A stretch of DNA of 64,000 nucleotides, from contig NZ_JAAIII010000007.1 in assembly GCF_012932425.1 (NCBI RefSeq), positions 62,001-126,000 on the forward strand, read 5' to 3'. Under the pieces are notes generated by a model. That model saw only the letters and a program-made list of their open reading frames with translations. It was not told the origin of the DNA and ran no database searches. Each line of letters begins with the position of its first letter. Within the stretch, counting starts at the first letter, position 1. This DNA comes from Bifidobacterium oedipodis (lineage in GTDB: Bacteria > Actinomycetota > Actinomycetes > Actinomycetales > Bifidobacteriaceae). Of this stretch, positions 1 through 7,254 are shown in pieces. The position numbers were made by a program, and so were the translations under genes.

Positions 1-237
1 AGGAACCAGAACAAGCAGCCGTTGCAGGTGATTCTGCAGAACATCCTGCTTGCCAACCAGGTCACCACATCCGGCGGCGGCAGCAGCAACGGCCAGTCGA
101 TGATCGAACGCCAACAGTTGGCCGATTCGATCAAGTACGGCATCATCATCGTCTCCACCCTGCCGCTGTTGGTCATCTACCCCTTCATCCAGAAGTACTT
201 CACCAAGGGTGTGATGATCGGCGCAGTCAAGGGCTGA
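1..237 (+). CDS. Sugar ABC transporter permease, C-terminal fragment (CUT1 family)
   Basis: This is the last 78 codons of a binding-protein-dependent sugar permease. The reading frame is open from base 1, so the gene starts upstream of the window. The visible part has a long periplasmic-type loop rich in Gly, Ser and Asn, then one hydrophobic segment (IIIVSTLPLLVIYPF) and the terminal motif YPFIQKYFTKGVMIGAVKG. That ending is nearly the same as the end of the complete permease at 11345-12277, so this is the second (LplC/YtcP-like) permease of another CUT1 system. A hairpin terminator follows at 300-340, so the gene closes its operon. The substrate cannot be told from this piece. Confidence 0.9.
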   Translation, partial: RNQNKQPLQVILQNILLANQVTTSGGGSSNGQSMIERQQLADSIKYGIIIVSTLPLLVIYPFIQKYFTKGVMIGAVKG

Positions 238-299
238 GTCGCGTCCTTCCTTCTGTTCCAAACAATCCTTCCGTTCCAATCCTTCTGTTCTCACGAATT

Positions 300-340
300 G
301 CCCGCACGGTGTTTCCTTCCTTGCAGCCGTGCGGGCATTT
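300..340 (+). terminator. Rho-independent terminator after permease fragment
   Basis: Perfect 10-bp arms GCCCGCACGG (300-309) and CCGTGCGGGC (327-336) are followed by ATTTTCG. It lies downstream of the permease stop and upstream of the GH43 gene. Confidence 0.8.
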
Positions 341-449
341 TCGTTGTATATGAATCGTTACTCGTCGTCTCGTCGAGCTTATTTCTGCGCCGACTGGCAC
401 GATGGCGGTGCTGAGACGGTGAATCTACGGCAACTATGAAAGGTGACGC

Positions 450-1517
450 ATGTCCACGCAAACGCTCTCGCAACCCTATGGCTACCTGCTTGCGCATTTC
501 CGCGAAGATCCGCAAGGTTATGCCGAAAAAGTCTATTTTGATCTTTCTGACGGCGACAATCCGCGTCGGTGGGAGCCGCTCAACGGCGGGAAGCCGGTGC
601 TGACCAGCTCCATCGGCACCACCGGCGTGCGCGACATCCATGTTGCCCGCAATCCCGAAACCGGCATGTGGTATGTGATTGGCACTGACCTGCGCGTGTT
701 CGGCGAAGGGTACGAGCCAGACTGGTATGAATTCTCGCATCACGGCAGCACCAAGCTCATCGTGTGGCAATCCGACGATCTGGTTCATTGGCAGGGGCCG
801 CGCACGCTGGATGTGGCGGTTCGCCCCGACGGCACACGCATGGAACTGGGCATGGCCTGGGCATGCGAAAGCCTGTGGGTGCCGGAATATTATCCGGCCG
901 GGCACGAGGGCGGACGTGGCGCATTCGTGATGTACTGGTCGAGCAAGGTGTTCGGCGACTCCGACCTGCGCCATGAGGCGGAGGATGTGCACGACACCGT
1001 GCTATGGGGCGTGACGCGTGACTTTACGCAGGAAACCTACGAATACGGTGGTGTGTTCATCGACACGGGCGGCAACAGCATCGACACCACGATGGTGCAG
1101 CGGCCGCTGGCCGATGGCGGCATGCGCACGTACCGCATTACCAAAGACAATTCCTTCGGGCGTGGCATCTGGATGGACGCCACGGATGAACCCCGTTGGT
1201 GGCAGGCTGGAACCGAGTGGCACACTGTGCAGGAGCGCATCGGTGCCAACTACGTGCCCGATGGCAATCCTGGTGGGGTTGAGGGGCCAGCTGTGTTTGC
1301 CAGCCATCATAACGTCGGAGCTTCCGGCGACGAATGGTACTTGTTTGTAGACGTGATTCCTTCCATCGGCTACCAGCCGATGATCACCAATGATCTTGAT
1401 GAGGGCTGGCGTCCGCTTGATGACCCGCAGTATTACCTGCGGGAACATACCAAGCACGGCGGCGTGGTGTCGCTTGAGCGCGAGGATTACGAACGCATGC
1501 GTGAGGCGTTGCGATAA
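450..1517 (+). CDS. Glycoside hydrolase family 43-like protein
   Basis: This 355-residue cytosolic protein looks like a five-bladed beta-propeller glycosidase of the GH43/GH62 clan. Blade-type motifs are visible: RDIHVARNPETGMWYVIGTD near residue 55, WESLWVPEYY-like text (CESLWVPEYYP) near residue 140, and a GVEGPAVF segment near residue 275 that fits the position of the catalytic acid Glu. There is no signal peptide, so it would act on imported arabino- or xylo-oligosaccharides. The start ATG at 450 follows GAAAGGTG. The gene stands alone between a sugar permease operon and a convergent apbE. Family level is fairly secure; arabinosidase versus xylosidase activity is not resolved. Confidence 0.8.
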   Translation: MSTQTLSQPYGYLLAHFREDPQGYAEKVYFDLSDGDNPRRWEPLNGGKPVLTSSIGTTGVRDIHVARNPETGMWYVIGTDLRVFGEGYEPDWYEFSHHGSTKLIVWQSDDLVHWQGPRTLDVAVRPDGTRMELGMAWACESLWVPEYYPAGHEGGRGAFVMYWSSKVFGDSDLRHEAEDVHDTVLWGVTRDFTQETYEYGGVFIDTGGNSIDTTMVQRPLADGGMRTYRITKDNSFGRGIWMDATDEPRWWQAGTEWHTVQERIGANYVPDGNPGGVEGPAVFASHHNVGASGDEWYLFVDVIPSIGYQPMITNDLDEGWRPLDDPQYYLREHTKHGGVVSLEREDYERMREALR

Positions 1518-1582
1518 CTAACGGGAAGCGGCTGTTGATAATCGTTTTCAGGTTTTGGCCGTGCTTTTCCTGAGTGCCTTCC

Positions 1583-1630
1583 AAAGGTCTCCGTTCGTTC
1601 CGGCAACGGTTCGAGCGGAGGCCTTTCTTG
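1583..1630. terminator. Bidirectional terminator between GH43 and apbE
   Basis: AAAGGTCTCCG pairs with CGGAGGCCTTT around a loop (imperfect stem), with A-rich sequence on one side and TTTCTTG on the other. It serves two convergent genes. Confidence 0.65.
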
Positions 1631-1664
1631 TCTTGCCTGCTACTTGGCTGCCTGCCGACACTGT

Positions 1665-2732
1665 TTACCGGTCTTCTGTGAAGAACGCGCCGGGGAAGGC
1701 GGCGGATTGCGCGGCCGTGTGGTCAGCATAGAGCAGCGCGCATTCGAAATCGAAATATGCGCGCAGCCGAGCCGGGGAAGTAGTGAACAGCGCGGTGGCC
1801 AGTCCGTCGGCCGTTGCAGTGGGGAAAGGCTGCTGCCGGCCGGTTTGCGGTGTGACGCTCACCCAGGTGGCGGTGACCTCGTCGACGGGCTGGCCGTCGA
1901 GCGCGTTGATGAGATGATGCACCTGCTGTCCGTTGTGTGCGGTCCAATGGCGTCGGCTCGGCGCGCTGGCACATAATGCTCCCTCGGTGATACTGGCCGT
2001 GCCCACGGCCTGGGTGAGATCGAGGGGATTCTCCAGCGCGATGGTGATTGGCCTCTGCCTGCCGTGAATCAGCATGTCGCCACCCGCGTCGATAACGAAC
2101 GATTGCGCCGCAGTCGTCTGCAATTGTTCGGCCAGCAAATCAACTGCATATCCTTTGCCTGCCGCGCCAAAATCAAGTGCTACCGGGGCGTGCGTGACCA
2201 GTGTGGTGCCGTGGCGTTCGATATCGCGCCATGTGATACGGGTGCGGTAGGAGTCCCAGTTGGTAGGACTCGGGTTTGTGGGCGACTTGGACTGTGCCGA
2301 CTTGCTGTTGCGGGCGTGAGCTTGGTGATCAAGTGTCCGGTGTTCGAACGTCTGTCGCTCGAGCGTTTGTTGCTCAAGCATCTGCTGTTCAAACGAGCGG
2401 GCATATCCTAACTGAATCAGCGTTGCACCGACGCAAGGATCAATGGCTCCGGCTGTGGCCTCGAATAGCCGATCGTATAGGTCGAATAGTTCTACCGCCC
2501 AATCCGGGAAATCGAAAGTACCGCCGTGTGAAGCCGTGCGCATCCGCCCAACCAGCGAATCGTCACGGAACCGGGACAGTGCGGATTCGTACTCATCGAT
2601 GAACTGTTTGATTGCTGCCTGATTGCCATCGCTAAGGATCTGGCCGGTTTCGATGATGATGCCCGTGCCCAACGCGTGTGGCAGCGGCAGGATATGCGGA
2701 ACACGCTCGGCGGAATCGGTCATGTCGCCCAT
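1665..2732 (-). CDS. apbE: FAD:protein FMN transferase (ApbE family)
   Basis: ApbE proteins attach FMN to a Thr of flavoproteins using FAD and Mg2+. Family marks are visible: ALDFGAAGKGYAVDLLAEQL near residues 190-210, FVIDAGGDMLIHG, and the metal/flavin motif HHLINALDGQPV near residue 280. Residues about 115-165 form an insert with a repeated pattern (EQQMLEQQTLERQTFEHRTLDHQ-like), probably a short coiled or disordered spacer that the family usually lacks. No signal peptide or lipobox is visible, so the enzyme would be cytosolic. Starts at 2732 (ATG) and 2723 (ATG) are both possible and neither has a clear ribosome binding site. No flavinylated partner is evident nearby. Confidence 0.9.
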   Translation of the reverse strand: MGDMTDSAERVPHILPLPHALGTGIIIETGQILSDGNQAAIKQFIDEYESALSRFRDDSLVGRMRTASHGGTFDFPDWAVELFDLYDRLFEATAGAIDPCVGATLIQLGYARSFEQQMLEQQTLERQTFEHRTLDHQAHARNSKSAQSKSPTNPSPTNWDSYRTRITWRDIERHGTTLVTHAPVALDFGAAGKGYAVDLLAEQLQTTAAQSFVIDAGGDMLIHGRQRPITIALENPLDLTQAVGTASITEGALCASAPSRRHWTAHNGQQVHHLINALDGQPVDEVTATWVSVTPQTGRQQPFPTATADGLATALFTTSPARLRAYFDFECALLYADHTAAQSAAFPGAFFTEDR

Positions 2733-2811
2733 TGTAAGCGCGGGCCACGCGTTAACATAGTGTCAACCTGCCGGTTCGCAATGCGTTCGCAATGATGGGA
2801 AGGAGCTGCCG

Positions 2812-4230
2812 ATGAGCCAGATGAATCAGATGGATCCGGCGAATCAAGTGAAGTCAGTGAGCCAGGTGAAAGATCTGCCGATGCCCAAGATCTGGCTGTT
2901 CGCCATCGGACAGTTCGGCTGGGCGCTGCTCAGCGGCATCATATCGAACTGGCTGGTGTATTTCTATCAGCCCGATCAGGAGACCATTGCCCAAGGCCAG
3001 ACGGTGTTCGTGCCGCAAGGGCTTGTGGTATTGGGCATCGTAACCGTGGTAGGCGGCATCACCGCTTTCGCCCGGTTCTTCGACGCTTTTGTGGATCCGG
3101 CCGTGGCATCCCTTTCCGATCGGTGCGGCTCCAAAGCCGGACGACGTATGCCATTCCTGATGTTTGCGGGCATTCCGCTCGCGATCGTCACAGTACTGGT
3201 GTTCTGGAGCCCGGTGAACGGCACCAGCTGGGTGAATGCCGCGTTCCTATTCGTCACCGTCATCGGCTACTACATTGCACTTACCTTCTACTGCACGCCC
3301 TACAATGCGTTGATTGCCGAATTGGGGCACGATTCCAAACAACAACTGACCATCTCCACCGCCATTTCCTTCACTTGGGTGTTCGGTACGGCCATGGCCT
3401 ATGTCGCGCCCGTGATCTGGGGCATGTTTGTGCCGGGACTGGGGCGTGTGAACGCGATTCGTCTGACCTTCACCATCATGGCCTGCGTGGCTGCCGTGTG
3501 CATGCTGGTACCGCCACTGACCATTCGCGAACGCGACTATGTGAACTCCCAGCCCACCAGCGAATCCACCATAGAGTCGCTCAAACAAACGTTCCGCGAT
3601 GGTGAGTTCCGCAAATTCGTCGGTTCCGATGTGGTCTACTGGGTGGCCATTACCACCTTCCAAACTGGTTTGCCGTTCTTCGTGACCTCGCTGCTGAAGC
3701 TGCCCGAAACCACCACGACCATCTATTTCGTGCTGATGACTGGCGTATCCGTGCTGTTCTATCTGCCGGTCAATATTTTGGCTAATAAGGTCGGCAAGAA
3801 ACGGGTGCTCTTGGCGGCGTTCGTGGTGTTTACCGCGGCCTTCGCGTTCGCGGGCGCGCTTGGCTCGGATATTCTGGGCTTCCTGCCGCCGATGGCGCAG
3901 GGATTGGTGTTGTCGGTGGCGGGTGCGATTCCGATGGCTGCATTCGGTATTCTGCCGCAGGCCATTGTGGCGAATATTGCCGACGCTTCGTCGCGCACCA
4001 CTGGTCAGGATCGTCAGGGCATGTTCTATGCGGCGCGTACGTTCGCGATGAAAATGGGCCAGTCGGTGGCCATGCTGCTCTTCACCGGTGTCTCCACCAT
4101 TGGCGTGGCCTCCGGCTCCGGTGCGGGCTATCGTGTGGCGGCGATCTGCGCGGCCGTGCTATGCGGCATCGGCGGTGTGGTGTTCGCCTTCTACAACGAG
4201 CACAAGGTGCTGGACGCCCTAGAAAGGTAG
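2812..4230 (+). CDS. Glycoside-pentoside-hexuronide (GPH) cation symporter, MFS
   Basis: A 472-residue, 12-segment transporter related to MelB/XylP-type symporters. Diagnostic sequence includes FDAFVDPAVASLSDRCGSKAGRRMPFLMFAGIP near residues 90-120, the GPH loop 2-3 region, and a matching ARTFAMKMGQSVAMLL segment in the second half. The start at 2812 has the good ribosome binding site GAAGGAG. The N-terminus holds an unusual run of Met/Gln/Val residues before the first membrane segment. It would import a glycoside or pentoside with H+ or Na+. It is monocistronic, and the GH43 gene upstream suggests a plant sugar substrate. The exact sugar is not inferable. Confidence 0.88.
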   Translation: MSQMNQMDPANQVKSVSQVKDLPMPKIWLFAIGQFGWALLSGIISNWLVYFYQPDQETIAQGQTVFVPQGLVVLGIVTVVGGITAFARFFDAFVDPAVASLSDRCGSKAGRRMPFLMFAGIPLAIVTVLVFWSPVNGTSWVNAAFLFVTVIGYYIALTFYCTPYNALIAELGHDSKQQLTISTAISFTWVFGTAMAYVAPVIWGMFVPGLGRVNAIRLTFTIMACVAAVCMLVPPLTIRERDYVNSQPTSESTIESLKQTFRDGEFRKFVGSDVVYWVAITTFQTGLPFFVTSLLKLPETTTTIYFVLMTGVSVLFYLPVNILANKVGKKRVLLAAFVVFTAAFAFAGALGSDILGFLPPMAQGLVLSVAGAIPMAAFGILPQAIVANIADASSRTTGQDRQGMFYAARTFAMKMGQSVAMLLFTGVSTIGVASGSGAGYRVAAICAAVLCGIGGVVFAFYNEHKVLDALER

Positions 4231-4454
4231 AGGGCGTTGCCTCCAGTATGACCGTTCATGCTTGGACGCGGTGTTGGTCTCGGTGGTTACGGGCGTTTCC
4301 GGATGCGTGCTTTGTAACGTGTTGTGACACGTTCGTTGATGTGCGTTCACTGCGGCTTATGATGCAAGACACGTTTGTGTTGCGCGAATTGCATTTGGGT
4401 GTACCTCGTACTATTGTGTTGCGAGTTGCCTTGCGGAGCAAAGCAACATCCAAG

Positions 4455-4526
4455 GGGCTGTAGCTCAGTTGGTAGAGCGCTTCGTTCGCATCGAAGAGGT
4501 CGCGGTTTCGACTACCGTCAGCTCCA
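4455..4526 (+). tRNA. tRNA-Ala (anticodon CGC)
   Basis: Full cloverleaf by hand: acceptor GGGGCTG (4455-4461) pairs with CAGCTCC (4519-4525), D-arm GCTC...GAGC, anticodon stem CTTCG/CGAAG around loop TTCGCAT (anticodon CGC, reads GCG), and T-arm GCGGT/ACCGT with loop TTCGACT. Discriminator is A and CCA is not encoded. A strong terminator follows. Confidence 0.93.
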
Positions 4527-4528
4527 CG

Positions 4529-4563
4529 AAGGCCTCCGGAATTCCACCTCCGGAGGCCTTTTT
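4529..4563 (+). terminator. Terminator of tRNA-Ala
   Basis: Perfect 11-bp stem AAGGCCTCCGG (4529-4539) / CCGGAGGCCTT (4550-4560) followed by a T run. Confidence 0.88.
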
Positions 4564-4644
4564 CATGCCTGTTCATACCTGCGAGAAATCCGAGGCCGTG
4601 TAGACGCGGCAGCGGTTGTGACGGGTGTGGGGGATACTGGAGGC

Positions 4645-5664
4645 ATGACACTCGCATCCGAAACTAATGACGTCGTCCGCTCCGCTGCGGGTTCGCCGGT
4701 CACAGTTCCGCCGGTCACAGTTCCGTCAGCTACGGTTCCATCAGCCACAGCTCCATCAACTGCGGTTCGGCCTGCTATGGTTCCGCCGGCCACCGTGGTA
4801 TTGGCGGCCACCCCGATCGGCAATGTCGGTGACGCCTCCGACCGGCTCAAGACATTGCTGGCCGACGCCGATATCGTGGCTGCCGAAGATACGCGCCGAC
4901 TCTATGATCTGGCGAATCGCCTCGGCGTGCATGTGTCTGGCCGCGTCGTCGCCTACCATGACCACAACGAACGCGACAAAGCCGATGGCCTGCTTGACCA
5001 GGTGGAAACGCAAGGGGCCACAGTACTGGTGGTTTCCGACGCTGGCATGCCCACTATCAACGATCCGGGCTTGGCCATTGTGCGCCGCGCCATCGAACGC
5101 GGGCTGCCGGTCACCTGTGCGCCCGGACCGTCTGCCGTGCTCGACGCGCTTGCCCTATCAGGCTTGCCCACCGACCGCTTCTGCTATGAGGGCTTCCTGC
5201 CGCGCAAGCACTCCGAACGTGTGCAATGCCTGCGCGCGCTGCTGGGGGAGCGCCGCACGATTGTGTTCTATGAAACACCCCACCGCATCGCCGAAGCGAT
5301 GGATGACCTGTTCGATGTACTCGGCGCGGATCGTCCAATGGCGTTGTGCCGTGAATTGACCAAGGATTATGAGCAGATTCGTCGCGGCACCATTGCCGAG
5401 GTACGCCAGAGCGTGGCTGACGATCCGCCGCGCGGTGAGATGGTGCTGGTGATCGGCGGTGCGTCTGATGAGGAAGCAGAAGCTGCTTCGACCAGCACGT
5501 TGAGTATTGAGGATATGGCCGTGCTCGCCATCGACCGTGCGCGGGAGGACGGGTTGCGCATCAAGGATGCCATTGCTCAAGTGGTGCAGGAACATCCGCT
5601 GGCCGATGGGTCGCTGGCCAATCGCAAACAGGTGTATGCTGCGGTGCTGGCTATCAAGAACTGA
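4645..5664 (+). CDS. rsmI: 16S rRNA (cytidine(1402)-2'-O)-methyltransferase RsmI
   Basis: RsmI methylates the 2'-OH of C1402 in 16S rRNA using SAM. The tetrapyrrole-methylase fold is clear: VVLAATPIGNVGDASDRL begins at residue about 51, followed by AAEDTRRLYDLANRLG, VVSDAGMPTINDPG, TCAPGPSAVLDALALSGLPTDRFCYEGFLPRK and TIVFYETPHRI. The ATG at 4645 follows GGAGG. The first 50 residues are extra to the family and consist of Pro/Val/Thr/Ala repeats encoded by 15-bp-like DNA repeats (4691-4794). An open frame continues upstream through the tRNA, which cannot be coding. At 339 residues it is longer than the usual ~280, entirely because of this N-terminal tail. Confidence 0.95.
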   Translation: MTLASETNDVVRSAAGSPVTVPPVTVPSATVPSATAPSTAVRPAMVPPATVVLAATPIGNVGDASDRLKTLLADADIVAAEDTRRLYDLANRLGVHVSGRVVAYHDHNERDKADGLLDQVETQGATVLVVSDAGMPTINDPGLAIVRRAIERGLPVTCAPGPSAVLDALALSGLPTDRFCYEGFLPRKHSERVQCLRALLGERRTIVFYETPHRIAEAMDDLFDVLGADRPMALCRELTKDYEQIRRGTIAEVRQSVADDPPRGEMVLVIGGASDEEAEAASTSTLSIEDMAVLAIDRAREDGLRIKDAIAQVVQEHPLADGSLANRKQVYAAVLAIKN

Positions 5665-5760
5665 GCCGGTGCGCTTGGCTTTGTTGCAGCTGGTTAGTGC
5701 AGTAGTAGGTTAATGGTCGGTTAGCTGGTTAGCTGATTGGCCAGTCAGTTGGTCGGTCGG
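5665..5760. repeat. Low-complexity GGT(T/C)(A/G)G-rich intergenic stretch
   Basis: Between convergent rsmI and the LRV gene, short degenerate repeats (GGTTAGCTG, GGTCGGTCGG, CAGTCAGTTGG) with internal complementarity. No clear terminator could be drawn. Confidence 0.5.
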
Positions 5761-6300
5761 TCAGTTGTCTTCCAACGATTCCAGCAGTACTTCCAACGCT
5801 TGCTTCACGCCGGGGCCGCCGGCCTGCGAGATATATTCGAGCAGAATCGCATCCGCACGCGGATTAGCCACCAGCCAGCGCCGCAATTCAGGGGCATGCT
5901 GTGCGATATGCCAGAGTATTTCCTGCGGTGTATCCGGCGACACCGCTACCGCCGGTGTCAATCTGATCGGTGGGCTCGGGGGAGCGGTCATATCGGATAT
6001 TGGCGACGATGCAGTGCTAGGAATCCTAGTGGCAATCCCACCGTCGGAGGCCTTGGTAGTTCCGATAGCTCCGGCAATCCCAGCAATCCTGGAAGTTCCG
6101 GCACTTCCAGCAGTTCCGGCGGCCCTAGGAAATCCGGAGACGTCGGAAGTGCCGGAACCGCCGGAAGCCAGGCGTTGCGACTGCCGCAACTGTCGCAATC
6201 GACGCAACCGGTGCGCACGCTTATTACCATGCTTACCGCCACGTTTCCCACTATGTTTGCCGCCGTGCTGAGCGCCATGCTTAGGGATGCGCTCGATCAT
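5761..6300 (-). CDS. Leucine-rich-repeat-variant (LRV) domain protein with repetitive N-terminus
   Basis: The last ~60 of 179 residues (TPQEILWHIAQHAPELRRWLVANPRA...LLEYISQAG) match the helical LRV-type repeat common in actinobacterial proteins; it is probably a protein-binding module. The first ~100 residues are low complexity: a His/Lys/Arg-rich part (HGGKHSGKRGGKHGNKR, LRRLRQLRQ) and a Gly/Ala/Ser/Ile part built from degenerate DNA repeats. The ATG at 6300 has AGGAG six bases upstream and overlaps the stop of the upstream gene by 4 bases (ATGA), so the two are translationally coupled. The opposite strand is also open across the repeat, but the LRV domain and coupling favour this frame. Function unknown. 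Confidence 0.7.
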   Translation of the reverse strand: MIERIPKHGAQHGGKHSGKRGGKHGNKRAHRLRRLRQLRQSQRLASGGSGTSDVSGFPRAAGTAGSAGTSRIAGIAGAIGTTKASDGGIATRIPSTASSPISDMTAPPSPPIRLTPAVAVSPDTPQEILWHIAQHAPELRRWLVANPRADAILLEYISQAGGPGVKQALEVLLESLEDN

Positions 6301-7076
6301 AGGCGCTCCTGCTTGTGGGGAAGCGACGGTGGCTCAGTTTGCGAAGTGCGCAATGATGAATGAGCCTGTGAAGCACGTAACTGCACATCAGTCTGCGAAG
6401 CATGCAACGATGCATCAGTCTGTGAGACAGACAATGACGACTCATCCTGCGGGGAATTCAACGGCGAATCATTAAGCTCCCGCTGAATCGCATCGAAAAA
6501 GGTCCTCGCACGCGCCGCATACTTATGATGACGGTGCTCGCGAACAATGCGCAAACAGTCGTTCGGGCGGAATCGGTAGACGGTCATCAGCCGCATCACC
6601 AATGTGTTGACGTCGGAAGGATCGGTCGCATCCTCCGGGGCCATCACCAGATCGCAGGCCGTGCGGGCCGGCGTGGTGATCTGCAATGTTCCCAACTTGA
6701 TAACCTGTTCGGGCAATGTCAATCGCTTATAGACGCGAATGCGCCGGCCGACGGAGGTCGAACGGAACTGCGAGGTGGAGATCACGTCGATAGTGTCGGG
6801 AAAGTGCTCGCCGCCGAGCCACACCCATGCGGCGGTTTGCATGCACACCACCGTGCCAAACGGGGAGAGGGATCCGATGATGATTGCGCGGCCATACAGC
6901 GAATTGGCGCGATTGACGCAGTATCCTGCGGATTCGTCCAGCTTGCGAACCGTGCCGAATGCGGCCAGTCGGTTCAGACTCAGCGGTCCGGGCAGGTCGC
7001 CGGTGGATAGCACCGGCGGTATGGAAGGATCCGATATCGATCGGATTGCAGTTTTGATTTTGGCATTCGTGTTCAT
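6297..7076 (-). CDS. AbiEi-antitoxin-like hypothetical protein
   Basis: This 259-residue protein resembles the stand-alone AbiEi-like (type IV antitoxin-like) proteins frequent in actinobacteria. Landmarks are an Ala/Trp-rich helix TAAWVWLGG near residue 80, and the core GTLQITTPARTACDLV near residue 130 (the T-P-x-R-T-A-x-D-L signature). The C-terminal 65 residues are a tandem repeat of ~12 residues (xASQTDxxLxAS) encoded by repetitive DNA at 6339-6470. Start: ATG at 7076; a TTG at 7082 is an alternative, and neither has a good ribosome site. It overlaps the LRV gene by ATGA. No AbiEii nucleotidyltransferase toxin is adjacent, so toxin-antitoxin function is not supported. Confidence 0.65.
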   Translation of the reverse strand: MNTNAKIKTAIRSISDPSIPPVLSTGDLPGPLSLNRLAAFGTVRKLDESAGYCVNRANSLYGRAIIIGSLSPFGTVVCMQTAAWVWLGGEHFPDTIDVISTSQFRSTSVGRRIRVYKRLTLPEQVIKLGTLQITTPARTACDLVMAPEDATDPSDVNTLVMRLMTVYRFRPNDCLRIVREHRHHKYAARARTFFDAIQRELNDSPLNSPQDESSLSVSQTDASLHASQTDVQLRASQAHSSLRTSQTEPPSLPHKQERL

Positions 7077-7128
7077 GGCCAAGACGATGGCATATTCCCA
7101 GCGCCGCAGCCAGTCGAATTGTGAAAAC

Positions 7129-7187
7129 GGTGGACAAGTGGATAATCCGATACCAACGACAAATAATGTGGATAAGTCTGTGGATAA
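7129..7187. promoter_or_regulatory. Cluster of DnaA-box-like sites upstream of metG
   Basis: Two exact TGTGGATAA sequences (7167-7175 and 7179-7187; complement TTATCCACA) lie 3 bp apart in the same orientation. Two near matches precede them: GGTGGACAA (7129-7137) and AGTGGATAA (7137-7145). They sit 67-125 bp before metG, in the divergent gap with the AbiEi-like gene. Binding by DnaA is inferred from sequence only. Confidence 0.6.
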
Positions 7188-7254
7188 CTCACCTCAGCGC
7201 TCTCTCTGATGCCAATCCCCGGCGTGTCCCCGCCGCGCCGGATAATCGGGGCTT

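Noticed and set aside
4375-4644. N-terminal extension of RsmI through the tRNA
   Set aside because: The frame crosses tRNA-Ala and its terminator; GGAGG before ATG 4645 marks the real start region.
5737-6363. A plus-strand frame rich in Gly/Ser/Pro repeats
   Set aside because: It is the opposite reading of the repetitive LRV gene; only the minus frame has a known domain, a ribosome site and stop/start coupling.
5761-7076. Type IV toxin-antitoxin system
   Set aside because: No AbiEii-type nucleotidyltransferase is present; solitary AbiEi-like proteins are common in actinobacteria.
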